Position numbers and translations under genes: made by a program. Below are positions 1 to 7,181 of a stretch of DNA of 64,000 nucleotides, one piece after another. Position 1 is the stretch's first letter. Each line of letters starts with the position of its first letter. The notes beneath the pieces were generated by a model. The model had not been told where the DNA came from. It saw only the letters and a list, made by a program, of their open reading frames with translations, and did not search any database. Origin of the DNA: Amycolatopsis tucumanensis (GTDB lineage: Bacteria > Actinomycetota > Actinomycetes > Mycobacteriales > Pseudonocardiaceae). The DNA is taken from assembly GCF_021654135.1 (NCBI RefSeq), contig NZ_JAKGSD010000023.1:60288-124287 (forward strand). Direction: 5' to 3'.

Positions 1-892
1 CCGTGGTGCCGAACGGCGGGGGCCGCCACAGGTCCCAGCTCTCCGCCTTGGCGAGCGGCGATTCCACCGGTGGCGCGGCGTACGGGTCGCTGTCGCCCAC
101 CCACAGCGCCAGCCGTCCGGCGTGGCCGTCGTCCCCGCGTACCCGCTCCAGGATCAGGCGCGACTCGTCCACGGCGAGGGCGCTGGCAAGGTCTTCCCGG
201 TGCGCCACAGCCTGCGACGCGCGGCGCGACGCGGGCAGGTCCACCACCACGTACCACCCGGAGCCGTCACGCTTGGGCAGCCGGACGAACTGCAACCCGT
301 CGTCCTTGCCGATGACCTTGGCCGCGCGGAACGCCTCGACCAGGTGATCCCCGTCCATCGCCCACGCCAGCGTCCGGGCGCCCACGACCGCCTTGCGGCC
401 CCCGGCGCCGTCCTTGCGGCGTCCGGCGATCGCGAGGGCGGCGGAGGCCGCCCCTCCGGCCAGCAGCACCGGGGCGGACCCGACGGCCAGGCTGACGACA
501 CCGGAGCCCAGCCCGAGCACGCCCAGCGTCACCAGCGTGATGATGGCCCGCCGACGCCGCAGGGCCGCGATCTCCACCCACTTGTCCGCCAGCTTGTCCC
601 CCGCCTTCGCGGCCTCGTAGAAGTCGCTCACCCGGACCCAGCCCCACCATGCACGGACGGCGATCACCAGGCCCCGGCCCACCGCGCGGGGATAGCGCAC
701 AGGCGCCAGCGCAAACTGGCCGGCAAGCGCTCCCGCGACCTGGCGCCTGGACTCGGGCGTCTGCCACTGGACCGGCAGCCGGGACCGGGCCGTCTCCGTC
801 AGGCGGCGTGCCTTGGACCGGCGGTACTCCTCTTCGGTCAGCAGCTCCCCCGTCAGCACCTCAGGGGCCAGCTCCACCGCGTTCTGGCTCAT
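1..892 (-). CDS. FtsK/TraSA-type conjugative DNA translocase, N-terminal part (truncated by window edge)
   Basis: The N-terminal ~297 residues of a protein read from ATG at 892; the rest lies beyond base 1. It begins MSQNAVELAPEVLTGELL and has a hydrophobic hairpin (ITLVTLGVLGLGSGVVSLAV and a following Ala/Leu-rich segment) about residues 120-165, as in the membrane-anchoring region of TraSA/TraB proteins from actinomycete integrative elements. These are hexameric FtsK-like ATPases that move double-stranded DNA between mycelia; the Walker motifs would be outside the window. The start codon overlaps the stop of the DUF2637 gene (ATGA), so the two are translationally coupled. The family call rests on the neighbours as much as on the visible part: DUF2637 next to an FtsK-type protein is the usual transfer module of such elements. 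Confidence 0.7.
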   Translation of the reverse strand, partial: MSQNAVELAPEVLTGELLTEEEYRRSKARRLTETARSRLPVQWQTPESRRQVAGALAGQFALAPVRYPRAVGRGLVIAVRAWWGWVRVSDFYEAAKAGDKLADKWVEIAALRRRRAIITLVTLGVLGLGSGVVSLAVGSAPVLLAGGAASAALAIAGRRKDGAGGRKAVVGARTLAWAMDGDHLVEAFRAAKVIGKDDGLQFVRLPKRDGSGWYVVVDLPASRRASQAVAHREDLASALAVDESRLILERVRGDDGHAGRLALWVGDSDPYAAPPVESPLAKAESWDLWRPPPFGTT

Positions 893-1635
893 CGCGCACC
901 CCCGTCCGTGCCGGTCGAGACAAGGCGCACGGGTTCGTTCAGGGCGGCCAGCAGCCGCTGTGCACGGCCGGTACCGACGCCCAACGCGGTACGGGTCCGA
1001 CCGACCGACGGAGGCCCGCCAAGCTCGTCGGCGAGGGCGCGCAGCCGCGTCATCAGTTCCGCGTCCGTGTGACCCGCCGGAACGGGACGGGGACGGCGAG
1101 GCCGCTGGTCACGACCGGTACGGGCAGGTTCAGGGGCCGGAACCGGCTCCGGCGCGGCCACGGTCGGCGGCACCTCGGCGACGGGTTCCGGTACGGGGAC
1201 ATCGACCGGCGCCGGTACGGCCGCCGAGACCTCCGGAACGGCGTCGGCGGGACGACCGGTCACCAGTGCCGACAGGTGCGCCACCGCGCCCAGAACGGCG
1301 GGGGGAACGGACGCCACCGCCACCACCGCCCACCACGGCGGGAGGATGCCGTACGCGGCCAGCGCGTGATCCGCACCGTTGCCCGCGACGGACAGGACGA
1401 TCATCGCCAGCGCCAGTGCCCGGGCGAACCGGCGCGCTTCGGCGGGCGTCTCGCCTGACAGCCACAGCCGCGTGGCGACGACGGCGGCAGCGTCGATGCA
1501 CACCGGCAGCAGCCACGCCAGGCCCGTCGGCGTGCCGCACACGATCGCCAGGTGCCGCAGGGACGCGAACGACAGCACGGCCGCCGCCAGCGCCACCACA
1601 GCCAGGCCGCCCCAGTTGATCCAAGCGCGCGTCAT
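889..1635 (-). CDS. DUF2637 membrane protein of conjugative element (Spd-like)
   Basis: 248 residues from ATG at 1635, which overlaps the stop of the HTH gene (ATGA). The N-terminal half holds four hydrophobic segments starting MTRAWINWGGLAVVALAAAV, the arrangement of DUF2637 proteins encoded beside traSA in integrative conjugative elements. A Pro/Val/Ala-rich linker (about residues 125-165) follows. The C-terminal ~60 residues resemble a helix-turn-helix (DAELMTRLRALADELGG, then PSVGRTRTALGVG). Proteins in this position are thought to help intramycelial plasmid spread; the molecular role is not established. Coupling on both sides (4-bp overlaps) makes it the middle gene of a three-gene transfer operon. 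A longer start at 1752 is possible in frame but would sit inside the upstream gene. Confidence 0.8.
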   Translation of the reverse strand: MTRAWINWGGLAVVALAAAVLSFASLRHLAIVCGTPTGLAWLLPVCIDAAAVVATRLWLSGETPAEARRFARALALAMIVLSVAGNGADHALAAYGILPPWWAVVAVASVPPAVLGAVAHLSALVTGRPADAVPEVSAAVPAPVDVPVPEPVAEVPPTVAAPEPVPAPEPARTGRDQRPRRPRPVPAGHTDAELMTRLRALADELGGPPSVGRTRTALGVGTGRAQRLLAALNEPVRLVSTGTDGGAR

Positions 1636-2258
1636 CGGGCACCCCCGATCCGGCTGGGGTGGCAACGCGGGCACGGCGTGCACCGGTCGTCGGCGTCCCA
1701 CACGACGCGGGCGCTCACCGGGTCCGACTCGCGGGCGTCGCACTGGCCGCACACCGGCGGCAGCGGCGAGCGCGCCGTTTCGGGCGCGCGCTCGCGCGCG
1801 GGACGGTTCCTGGAAGGGTTATAGGACGGTTCGGGTGTCGTGGTGACACCCCGTTCCCCTGCGGATGACACCCCGTTCGGCGCGGATGACACCCCGTCGA
1901 GGTCAGCGGGGTGGCGTGGTGACACCCCGTTCGGGGGGTTATCCACACCCCCCAGCGACAACTGGAGGTCCCATCCCTGCGGGCGCCGGTCGGCCCGCTT
2001 GATGTGGGCGGCCACAATCGCGGGGTCGGACGGGGTGATCAGCCCCAGGGCCTCCAACCGGTCCAGGCTGCGCCGGACGGTGCTCTCACTCAGCCGCGTG
2101 TACCGCGTCAGCGTCGCGGCGGACGGGAACGCGTTGCGTCCATAGGGATCGGCGTGGTTCGCCAAGCCGATCAACACCACGGCGAGGCTGGACGCGTCCT
2201 TGCGGCAGGTTGGGATGGGTGCGCGGTTCAGCGCCCAGGAGATCGCCTCGATACTCAC
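1632..2258 (-). CDS. Helix-turn-helix protein of conjugative element (possible replication or regulatory protein)
   Basis: 208 residues. The first ~80 residues contain a winged-helix domain (SIEAISWALNRAPIP, then PSAATLTRYTRLSESTVRRS), a form common in 'helix-turn-helix domain' proteins encoded upstream of DUF2637 and traSA in actinomycete elements. The C-terminal third is low-complexity and repetitive (NGVS repeats), because the DNA there carries a 12-13-bp iteron four times. The tail ends in a Cys/His-rich stretch with two CxxC pairs (VCGQCDARES and PCPRCHPSR), which may bind zinc. This is the first gene of the minus-strand transfer operon. Whether it acts on the internal iterons as an initiator or repressor is inference. 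Confidence 0.7.
   Translation of the reverse strand: MSIEAISWALNRAPIPTCRKDASSLAVVLIGLANHADPYGRNAFPSAATLTRYTRLSESTVRRSLDRLEALGLITPSDPAIVAAHIKRADRRPQGWDLQLSLGGVDNPPNGVSPRHPADLDGVSSAPNGVSSAGERGVTTTPEPSYNPSRNRPARERAPETARSPLPPVCGQCDARESDPVSARVVWDADDRCTPCPRCHPSRIGGAR
1833..1932. repeat. Iteron-like direct repeats TGACACCCCGTTC
   Basis: TGACACCCCGTT(C) occurs at 1844-1856, 1866-1878, 1887-1897 (last bases degenerate) and 1920-1932. Start-to-start distances are 22, 21 and 33 bp, close to 2, 2 and 3 helical turns. An inverted half-site GGGTGTC lies just before the first copy (about 1833-1839). The repeats sit inside the coding sequence of the HTH protein, next to the transfer genes. They could be an iteron origin, an operator or the clt/TRS sites recognised by TraB-type translocases. 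Confidence 0.65.
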
Positions 2259-2402
2259 GGGTGCGCCACCGCCCGGGGCGTGATCAGGGATGATGTGGGC
2301 ACGGTCGGAACCTCGCTTCCGATCGAGGCCCCCGCCTGGTGCTGCAACACCACCGGGGGCCGCCTTCGTTCAGGCCCAGGGCGAGGCGTGGAGACTGTCC
2401 CG
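2259..2402. other. Junction between conjugative-element genes and chromosomal genes
   Basis: 144 bp lie between the divergent HTH gene (minus) and the phosphatase gene (plus). It should hold both promoters. I see no tRNA fragment, integrase, or direct repeat that would mark an attachment site. Confidence 0.4.
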
Positions 2403-2885
2403 GTGAGCACCACCGAGAAAAAGTGCATCCATGTGTGCTTCGTCTGTTCCGGCAACATCTGCCGCTCCCCCATGGCGGCCATCGTCTTCCGGGCGCACCT
2501 GGAGCGCGCCGGGCTGGCCGACCGGGTGCGCGTCACCAGCGCCGGCACCGGGCCGTGGCACGTCGGCGAACCGGCCGATCCGCGTGCCCGCGAGACGCTG
2601 CGCGAGCACGGCTACACCGGCAAGCACGTGGCCGCGCAGGTCGACAGCGACCACCTGTGCGCCGACCTGCTGCTCCCCGCCGACCGGGGCCACCTGCGGG
2701 AACTGCGGCGGCTGGTGGACGACCCCTCGCGCGTGCGGTTGCTGCGGTCGTTCGACCCGGAGGCGCCGGAGGGTGCGGAGGTGCCGGACCCGTACTACGG
2801 CGGCGACGACGGGTTCGACGAGGTCCTCGCGATGGTCGAACGGACCGTTCCCGCGCTGCTGGACTGGGCGAAGGCGCAGCTCTGA
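2403..2885 (+). CDS. Low-molecular-weight protein-tyrosine phosphatase
   Basis: 160 residues from GTG 2403. The P-loop CX5R-S is near the N-terminus (HVCFVCSGNICRSPMAAIVF), and the general-acid Asp is in a DPYYGG motif near residue 126, both diagnostic of the LMW-PTPase family. The enzyme hydrolyses phosphotyrosine through a cysteinyl-phosphate intermediate in the cytoplasm. Length matches the family (150-165). GTG 2403 is preferred because the catalytic loop must start about ten residues after the N-terminus; the frame stays open upstream but runs into the HTH gene on the other strand. A fructosamine-kinase-like gene follows 67 bp downstream on the same strand, the order also seen in other actinomycetes. 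Confidence 0.92.
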   Translation: MSTTEKKCIHVCFVCSGNICRSPMAAIVFRAHLERAGLADRVRVTSAGTGPWHVGEPADPRARETLREHGYTGKHVAAQVDSDHLCADLLLPADRGHLRELRRLVDDPSRVRLLRSFDPEAPEGAEVPDPYYGGDDGFDEVLAMVERTVPALLDWAKAQL

Positions 2886-2952
2886 GCTGCGCTCATGCGG
2901 TTGCGGCCGCACGCGGTTACCGTGGCGGCGGGCAGACGAAAAGGTGCTGGAC

Positions 2953-3816
2953 ATGAGCGTTCGCGAAGCCGTCGAACGGCTGCTGGGAGTTCCGGTCACC
3001 GGGGTGCGCCGCAGCAGTGGCGCGGTGTGCCTGGTGACCGCCGAGGGGCGGGGTGTCCTGGTCGCGAAGCAGGGCAGCGGCCCCGGCGCGACCGACGCCG
3101 AAGCCGCCGGGCTGCGGTGGCTCGGCGAGCACGGGGACGTGCCGGTGCCGCAGGTCCACGCGCACGACGACGAGTGGATCGTCATGGAGTACGTGCCGCC
3201 GACGTACCCCGAGACCGCCGCGGCGGAAGCGTTCGGGCGCGGCCTGGCGCGGCTGCACCTGCGGGGCGCGCCCGCGTACGGTTCGCCGCCGCCCGGCGGA
3301 CCGGCCGACGCGTGGATGGGCCTCGCCCCGATGCGCAACGAGGAGTGCCCGGACTGGGCGACGTTCTACGGTTCGCACCGCGTGCTGCCGTACGTGCGGA
3401 TGTGCGTGGACCAGGGCCTGTACGACGCGGGGCAGGCGGAGGTGTTCGAGCGGTTGTGCGCGCGGCTGCCCGAGCTGGGCGGCCCGGCCGAACCCCCGTC
3501 CCGTGTACACGGCGACGCGTGGAGCGGCAACGTGCACTGGGGGCAGGGCGCGGTGTGGCTGATCGACCCTGCGGCGCACGGCGGGCACCGCGAGACGGAC
3601 CTGGCGATGCTGCGGCTGTTCGGCACGCCGCTGCTGGAGCACATCCTGGGCGCGTACGAGGAAGCGGCGAAGGACCTGGACGCCCCACTCGCCGACGGCT
3701 GGCGGGAGCGCGTGGAGCTGCACCAGCTGTTCCCGCTGCTCATGCACGCGGCGGTCTTCGGGGCCGGCTACGCGCGGCAGGCGCTGCGCGCGGCGGAGGC
3801 AGCGCTGGCGCGCTGA
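2953..3816 (+). CDS. Fructosamine kinase family protein (aminoglycoside-phosphotransferase fold)
   Basis: 287 residues from ATG 2953, preceded by AAAAGG. The kinase-fold landmarks are in order: VLVAKQGS (ATP-lysine strand), IVMEYVPP (hinge), SRVHGDAWSGNVHW (catalytic loop with HGD and N) and LIDPAAHGGHRETDLAM (metal-binding Asp plus the family-typical HGHRE stretch). Fructosamine-3-kinase relatives phosphorylate ketosamines on glycated proteins so that the adduct falls off; bacterial members may act on small glycated amines. The gene follows the LMW phosphatase gene, a pairing widely seen in bacteria. A nearby TACCGT (about 2917) could be a -10 box. Confidence 0.88.
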   Translation: MSVREAVERLLGVPVTGVRRSSGAVCLVTAEGRGVLVAKQGSGPGATDAEAAGLRWLGEHGDVPVPQVHAHDDEWIVMEYVPPTYPETAAAEAFGRGLARLHLRGAPAYGSPPPGGPADAWMGLAPMRNEECPDWATFYGSHRVLPYVRMCVDQGLYDAGQAEVFERLCARLPELGGPAEPPSRVHGDAWSGNVHWGQGAVWLIDPAAHGGHRETDLAMLRLFGTPLLEHILGAYEEAAKDLDAPLADGWRERVELHQLFPLLMHAAVFGAGYARQALRAAEAALAR

Positions 3817-3842
3817 GGTGGGCGCGCGCTGAGGTGGGCGCG
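3811..3842 (+). repeat. Exact 16-bp tandem duplication spanning a stop codon
   Basis: CGCTGAGGTGGGCGCG occurs twice head to tail (3811-3826 and 3827-3842). The first copy contains the TGA stop of the kinase gene, so the stop is duplicated 16 bp downstream. GC-rich degenerate repeats (GCGGTGAGC units) continue to about 3930. Confidence 0.85.
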
Positions 3843-4086
3843 CGCCGCGGAGTGCGGGAGCGTGAGGTGCGCGCGGCAACGCGGCGCAGCAACGCGCGGC
3901 AGTGCGGTGAGCGCGGTGAGCGCGGCGGGGCCGGCCGCCACGCTGCACGGGGCGCGGCACAGCAGGGCAGCAGCGTGCGGCGAGACAAGGCGCGGGTGCG
4001 GGCACGGCGAGCCACGCGGGGCGCGACCAATGTCACCTGCCACACGCTGCGCTGACCTCCCCACACAGCCCCCACCGGGGACGGCC
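3843..4086. other. Non-coding GC-rich spacer
   Basis: About 240 bp of CGCG-rich sequence with short imperfect repeats between the kinase gene and the SURF1 promoter. I see no convincing gene or hairpin terminator. Confidence 0.5.
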
Positions 4087-4098
4087 TACCGTAGAGGT
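4087..4098 (+). promoter_or_regulatory. -10 box for leaderless SURF1 mRNA
   Basis: TACCGT at 4087-4092 lies 6 nt before GTG 4099. There is no Shine-Dalgarno sequence at a workable distance, so transcription probably begins at or next to the start codon. Confidence 0.6.
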
Positions 4099-4962
4099 GT
4101 GCGGCTGAAGTTCCTCCTCCGGCCGAGCTGGCTCGCCCTCGTGGTGGGTGTGCTCGCGTTCGCGTTCGCCTGCTTCACGCTGCTGTCCCCGTGGCAGTTC
4201 TCCCGCAACGACGAGCGCGAGGCCCAGAACAGGGCCATCGAGGCCTCCCTCACCGCCGACCCGCGTCCGTTGAACGACGTTCTCCCGCCCGGCGCCGTCC
4301 CCGACGCGAACACCGAGTGGACCCGCGTCGAGATCACCGGCTCCTACCTGCCGGAACACGAGGTCGTGGCACGCCTGCGGACCGTGCAGGGGCAGCCCGC
4401 GTTCGAGGTGCTCACCCCGTTCCGCGCCACCGACGGCCAGGTCGTCCTTGTCGACCGGGGCTACCTCCAGCCGGACTCCCGCACCGAGGTCCCGCCCTAC
4501 GCCGCACCCCCGGCGGGCACCGTGACGATCGTCGCGCGGATCCGGGAGGACGAGAACGACCCGAAGAACCGGGACGCCTTCGCCGACGCCTCCACCCACG
4601 GCAAGCTGCAGAGCTACAGCGTCGACTCCCGCGTGGTGGCGCGGTCGAGCGGCCTGGACATCCGCAGCGGCTACTTCCAGCTCGACTCCGACCAGCCGGG
4701 CGTGCTCAACGCCCTGCCGCTGCCGCAGACCGACGCGGGCCCGTTCTTCTCCTACGCGCTGCAGTGGATCGCGTTCGGGGTCATGGCCATCGCGGGCCTG
4801 GTGTACTTCACGGTCCGCGAGCTGAAGCCCGGCGGTGTGCTCAACGAGATGGCCGAAAAGAACAAGCGCAAGCGCAAGTCGGTCGCCGAAATCCTGGCCG
4901 AAGACGAGGTCAACGAGACCGGCGGCGAAGACCGAACAGAGCAGCCAGCACAGCGGAACTGA
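4099..4962 (+). CDS. SURF1 family cytochrome oxidase biogenesis protein
   Basis: 287 residues from GTG 4099. One N-terminal membrane segment (LALVVGVLAFAFACFTLLSP) is followed by the family's WQF-R motif (PWQFSRNDERE). A periplasmic-side domain contains the conserved VLVDRGYLQPDSR region, and a second membrane segment (QWIAFGVMAIAGLVYF) sits near residue 230 after PFFSYALQW. SURF1 (Shy1) helps insert haem a into cytochrome c oxidase. The tail is rich in Lys/Arg then acidic residues. The last 53 bp overlap the end of the convergent cobD gene. Confidence 0.93.
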   Translation: MRLKFLLRPSWLALVVGVLAFAFACFTLLSPWQFSRNDEREAQNRAIEASLTADPRPLNDVLPPGAVPDANTEWTRVEITGSYLPEHEVVARLRTVQGQPAFEVLTPFRATDGQVVLVDRGYLQPDSRTEVPPYAAPPAGTVTIVARIREDENDPKNRDAFADASTHGKLQSYSVDSRVVARSSGLDIRSGYFQLDSDQPGVLNALPLPQTDAGPFFSYALQWIAFGVMAIAGLVYFTVRELKPGGVLNEMAEKNKRKRKSVAEILAEDEVNETGGEDRTEQPAQRN

Positions 4963-5845
4963 CCCCGGCCAGCCACCCCACCACCCGCGACAACTCGACC
5001 GCGCGCGTCACGTGCCCGGCGTCCGGGTTCCGGCCGTCGCCCAGCACCGGCAGTTCCTCGACGCCGTGCGGGTAAACCGTGCGGCCACCGAGGCGGATCT
5101 CCAGCGCCCCCGCGAACGCCGCCTCCATCCGGCCGGCGTTCGGGCTCGGGTGGGCCGCCGTGTCCCGCCGCCACGCACGCCACGCCCCCGCCGCCGAGCC
5201 GCCGACCACCGGCGCGCTCGACACCGTTAATGCGGCCGCGAACCGGGTGGGCAGCAGGTTGACCAGGTCGTCCAGGCGCCGCGCGAACCACCCCGCCGGA
5301 CGGGTCGGGTCACCCACGGTCCGCAGCACCGACACCGTCCGCGCGGCGAGCAGCCCGGGCATCCCGGCGACCGCGCCCCAGAACAGCGGGCCGACGACGG
5401 CGTCCGCGGTGTGTTGCGCGACCGACTCCACCGACGCACGGGACAGGCCGACGACGTTCAGCCCGCCGGTCTGCCTGCTGTCCAGCTCGGACAACGTCTC
5501 GCGGGCCGCGTCGAGTTCGCCCTCTTCGAGGTCGCGGGCCAGTTCGGTGCCGTCGGCCGCGAGACCGGCGCCGCCGAGGACGGCCCACGTCGCGACGGCC
5601 GTGCCGAGCGCCTGCAGAACGGGACTGCGCCGCAGCGACCGCTCCGCCAGCACCCCGGCCACCACGGCCGAGCCGGCCAGCCCGCCGGCGAAGGCGACGC
5701 CCGCCAGGCGGTGCTGGGGCAGGCTCGCGTCGACGGTCCGGACGGCGCGGGTGAACACGGTGACCGGCCGTCCGCGCTTCGGCTCGCCGATCACTCCGTC
5801 CGCCGCCGCCCCCAGCAGCAGTCCGATCGCCCGTGCGGCACTCAC
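4910..5845 (-). CDS. cobD: CobD/CbiB family adenosylcobinamide-phosphate synthase
   Basis: 311 residues. Family landmarks are GEPKRGRPVTVFTRAV near the N-terminus, LVGLSRASVESVAQHTAD mid-protein, and HPSPNAGRMEAAFAGAL followed by LGG-x-Y toward the C-terminus, spread among several membrane helices. CobD attaches aminopropanol (or its phosphate) to cobyric acid, an inner-membrane step of B12 synthesis. No other cobalamin gene is adjacent, so it stands alone here. It converges on SURF1 with a 53-bp overlap and no room for a terminator. Confidence 0.92.
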   Translation of the reverse strand: MSAARAIGLLLGAAADGVIGEPKRGRPVTVFTRAVRTVDASLPQHRLAGVAFAGGLAGSAVVAGVLAERSLRRSPVLQALGTAVATWAVLGGAGLAADGTELARDLEEGELDAARETLSELDSRQTGGLNVVGLSRASVESVAQHTADAVVGPLFWGAVAGMPGLLAARTVSVLRTVGDPTRPAGWFARRLDDLVNLLPTRFAAALTVSSAPVVGGSAAGAWRAWRRDTAAHPSPNAGRMEAAFAGALEIRLGGRTVYPHGVEELPVLGDGRNPDAGHVTRAVELSRVVGWLAGVSSAVLAALFGLRRRSR

Positions 5846-5881
5846 TCGTGGCTCCCCCCGAGGTCGGTATCCGCCGTGAGG

Positions 5882-6574
5882 CTACTCGAACTGCTGGGCG
5901 ACCTCGTCGCGCGCCTGGACCATGATGTCCCGCATCGCGCGCTCGGCCCGGTCGGCGTCCGCCTCGTCGATGGCGCGGGCGACCTCCAGGTGCAGCGCGA
6001 CCGCCTCCGGCTGCGGTTCCGGCGGCATCAGGCCGTGCTCGGTCCGCCCGGTCAGCACCTCCGCGACGACCGCCGAGAGCTGCGTGAACATCGGGTTGCC
6101 CGACGCGGCGAGCACCAGGTGGTGAAAAGCGATGTCGTGCCCGAGGAAGGTGTGCAGGTCCCGCGCGTGTGCGGTGACCTCCAGCCGGGCACCCAGTGCC
6201 CGTAGCCGTCCGCGCTCCTCGGGGGTCGCGCGGATCGCGGCGAAGCGCGCGGCGCTCGGCTCGACCGCCCACCGCAGCTCCATCAGGTTGCGCAGGGCGA
6301 CGGGACGCTGCTCGCCGTCCAGTTGCCAGCGGATCAACCGGGGGTCGTAGTGGTTCCAGTCGGCGCAGTCCCGGACCGTGATGCCGACGCGGCGCTTGCT
6401 CGTGGTCAGCCGCATCGCCTCGAGCGCGCGGACGACCTCACGCGCCACGGTGCGCGAGGCGCCGTGGTTCTGCTGCAGCTCTTCCAGCCGCAGCACCGTG
6501 CCCGGCGGCAGCTTCCCGCAGGCGATCGCGGTCCCCACCGCGTCGAGCATGCGCTCGTGAATTCCCTCGGCCAC
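5882..6574 (-). CDS. GntR/FadR-family regulator of gluconate genes
   Basis: 230 residues from GTG 6574. An N-terminal winged helix (about residues 5-70, LRLEELQQNHGASRTVAREV) is followed by an all-helical FCD ligand domain with the metal-site histidines (FLGHDIAFHHLVLAA; LHLEVARAIDEADADRA). It diverges from gntK-gntP, and two identical palindromes lie in the 109-bp spacer. It therefore probably represses that operon and is released by gluconate or its 6-phosphate. The ligand is inferred from the neighbours only. Confidence 0.88.
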   Translation of the reverse strand: MAEGIHERMLDAVGTAIACGKLPPGTVLRLEELQQNHGASRTVAREVVRALEAMRLTTSKRRVGITVRDCADWNHYDPRLIRWQLDGEQRPVALRNLMELRWAVEPSAARFAAIRATPEERGRLRALGARLEVTAHARDLHTFLGHDIAFHHLVLAASGNPMFTQLSAVVAEVLTGRTEHGLMPPEPQPEAVALHLEVARAIDEADADRAERAMRDIMVQARDEVAQQFE

Positions 6575-6602
6575 GCAGGTGACGCTAGACCACTGATTCG
6601 AT

Positions 6603-6636
6603 TAAGTAGTACTTGTGGGTTGAATAAGTAGTACTT
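6603..6636. promoter_or_regulatory. Twin palindromic operators for the GntR regulator
   Basis: TAAGTAGTACTT occurs identically at 6603-6614 and 6625-6636. Each contains the perfect palindrome AAGTA-G-TACTT, with a GT-N3-AC core as in FadR-type operators. Centres are 22 bp apart, two helical turns, which fits two dimers on one DNA face. The AT-rich pair stands out in GC-rich surroundings between gntR and gntK. Confidence 0.8.
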
Positions 6637-6683
6637 TTGCGTTGCACTGATCGAGTGACAGCGAGGTCGGAGGAGCGAAGCCA

Positions 6684-7181
6684 ATGACGGTCATCGTCGT
6701 GATGGGTGTCGCCGGTTCGGGCAAGACGACGGTGGGTTCGGCGTTGGCCGAGCGCCTCGGCGTCGAATACGCGGAAGCGGACGCCTTCCACCCGCCGGCG
6801 AACATCGAGAAGATGTCGTCCGGCCACCCGCTCGACGACGAAGACCGGTGGCCGTGGCTGCACGCCATCGCGGCGTGGATCTCCGAGCACCAGGCCACGG
6901 GCGGCGTGGTGTCGTCGTCCGCGCTGAAGCGACGCTACCGCGACGTGCTGCGGACCGGCGGGGACGTGTGGTTCCTGCACCTCGACGGCCCCCGGGACGT
7001 CCTCGCCGAGCGGATGCAGGGGCGCACCGGGCACTTCATGCCGGTGTCGCTGCTGGACTCCCAGCTCGCCGATCTCGAACCCCTCGAAACCGATGAGCGC
7101 GGCCTGATCGCCGACATCCTCGAACCCCCGTCGGCGATCGTGGACCGCGCGCTCACCGAGCTGGCAAAGGAGCAGCCGTGA
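6684..7181 (+). CDS. gntK: Gluconokinase
   Basis: 165 residues, normal for the family. The Walker A loop is at the N-terminus (VMGVAGSGKTTVG); the gluconokinase signature EADAFHPPANIEKMSSG follows, then GRTGHFMP near the C-terminal third. It phosphorylates D-gluconate with ATP to 6-phosphogluconate for the pentose phosphate pathway. A strong GGAGGAG precedes ATG 6684. Its stop overlaps the permease start by 4 bp (GTGA), so kinase and transporter are coupled. Control is probably through the two upstream palindromes. Confidence 0.95.
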   Translation: MTVIVVMGVAGSGKTTVGSALAERLGVEYAEADAFHPPANIEKMSSGHPLDDEDRWPWLHAIAAWISEHQATGGVVSSSALKRRYRDVLRTGGDVWFLHLDGPRDVLAERMQGRTGHFMPVSLLDSQLADLEPLETDERGLIADILEPPSAIVDRALTELAKEQP

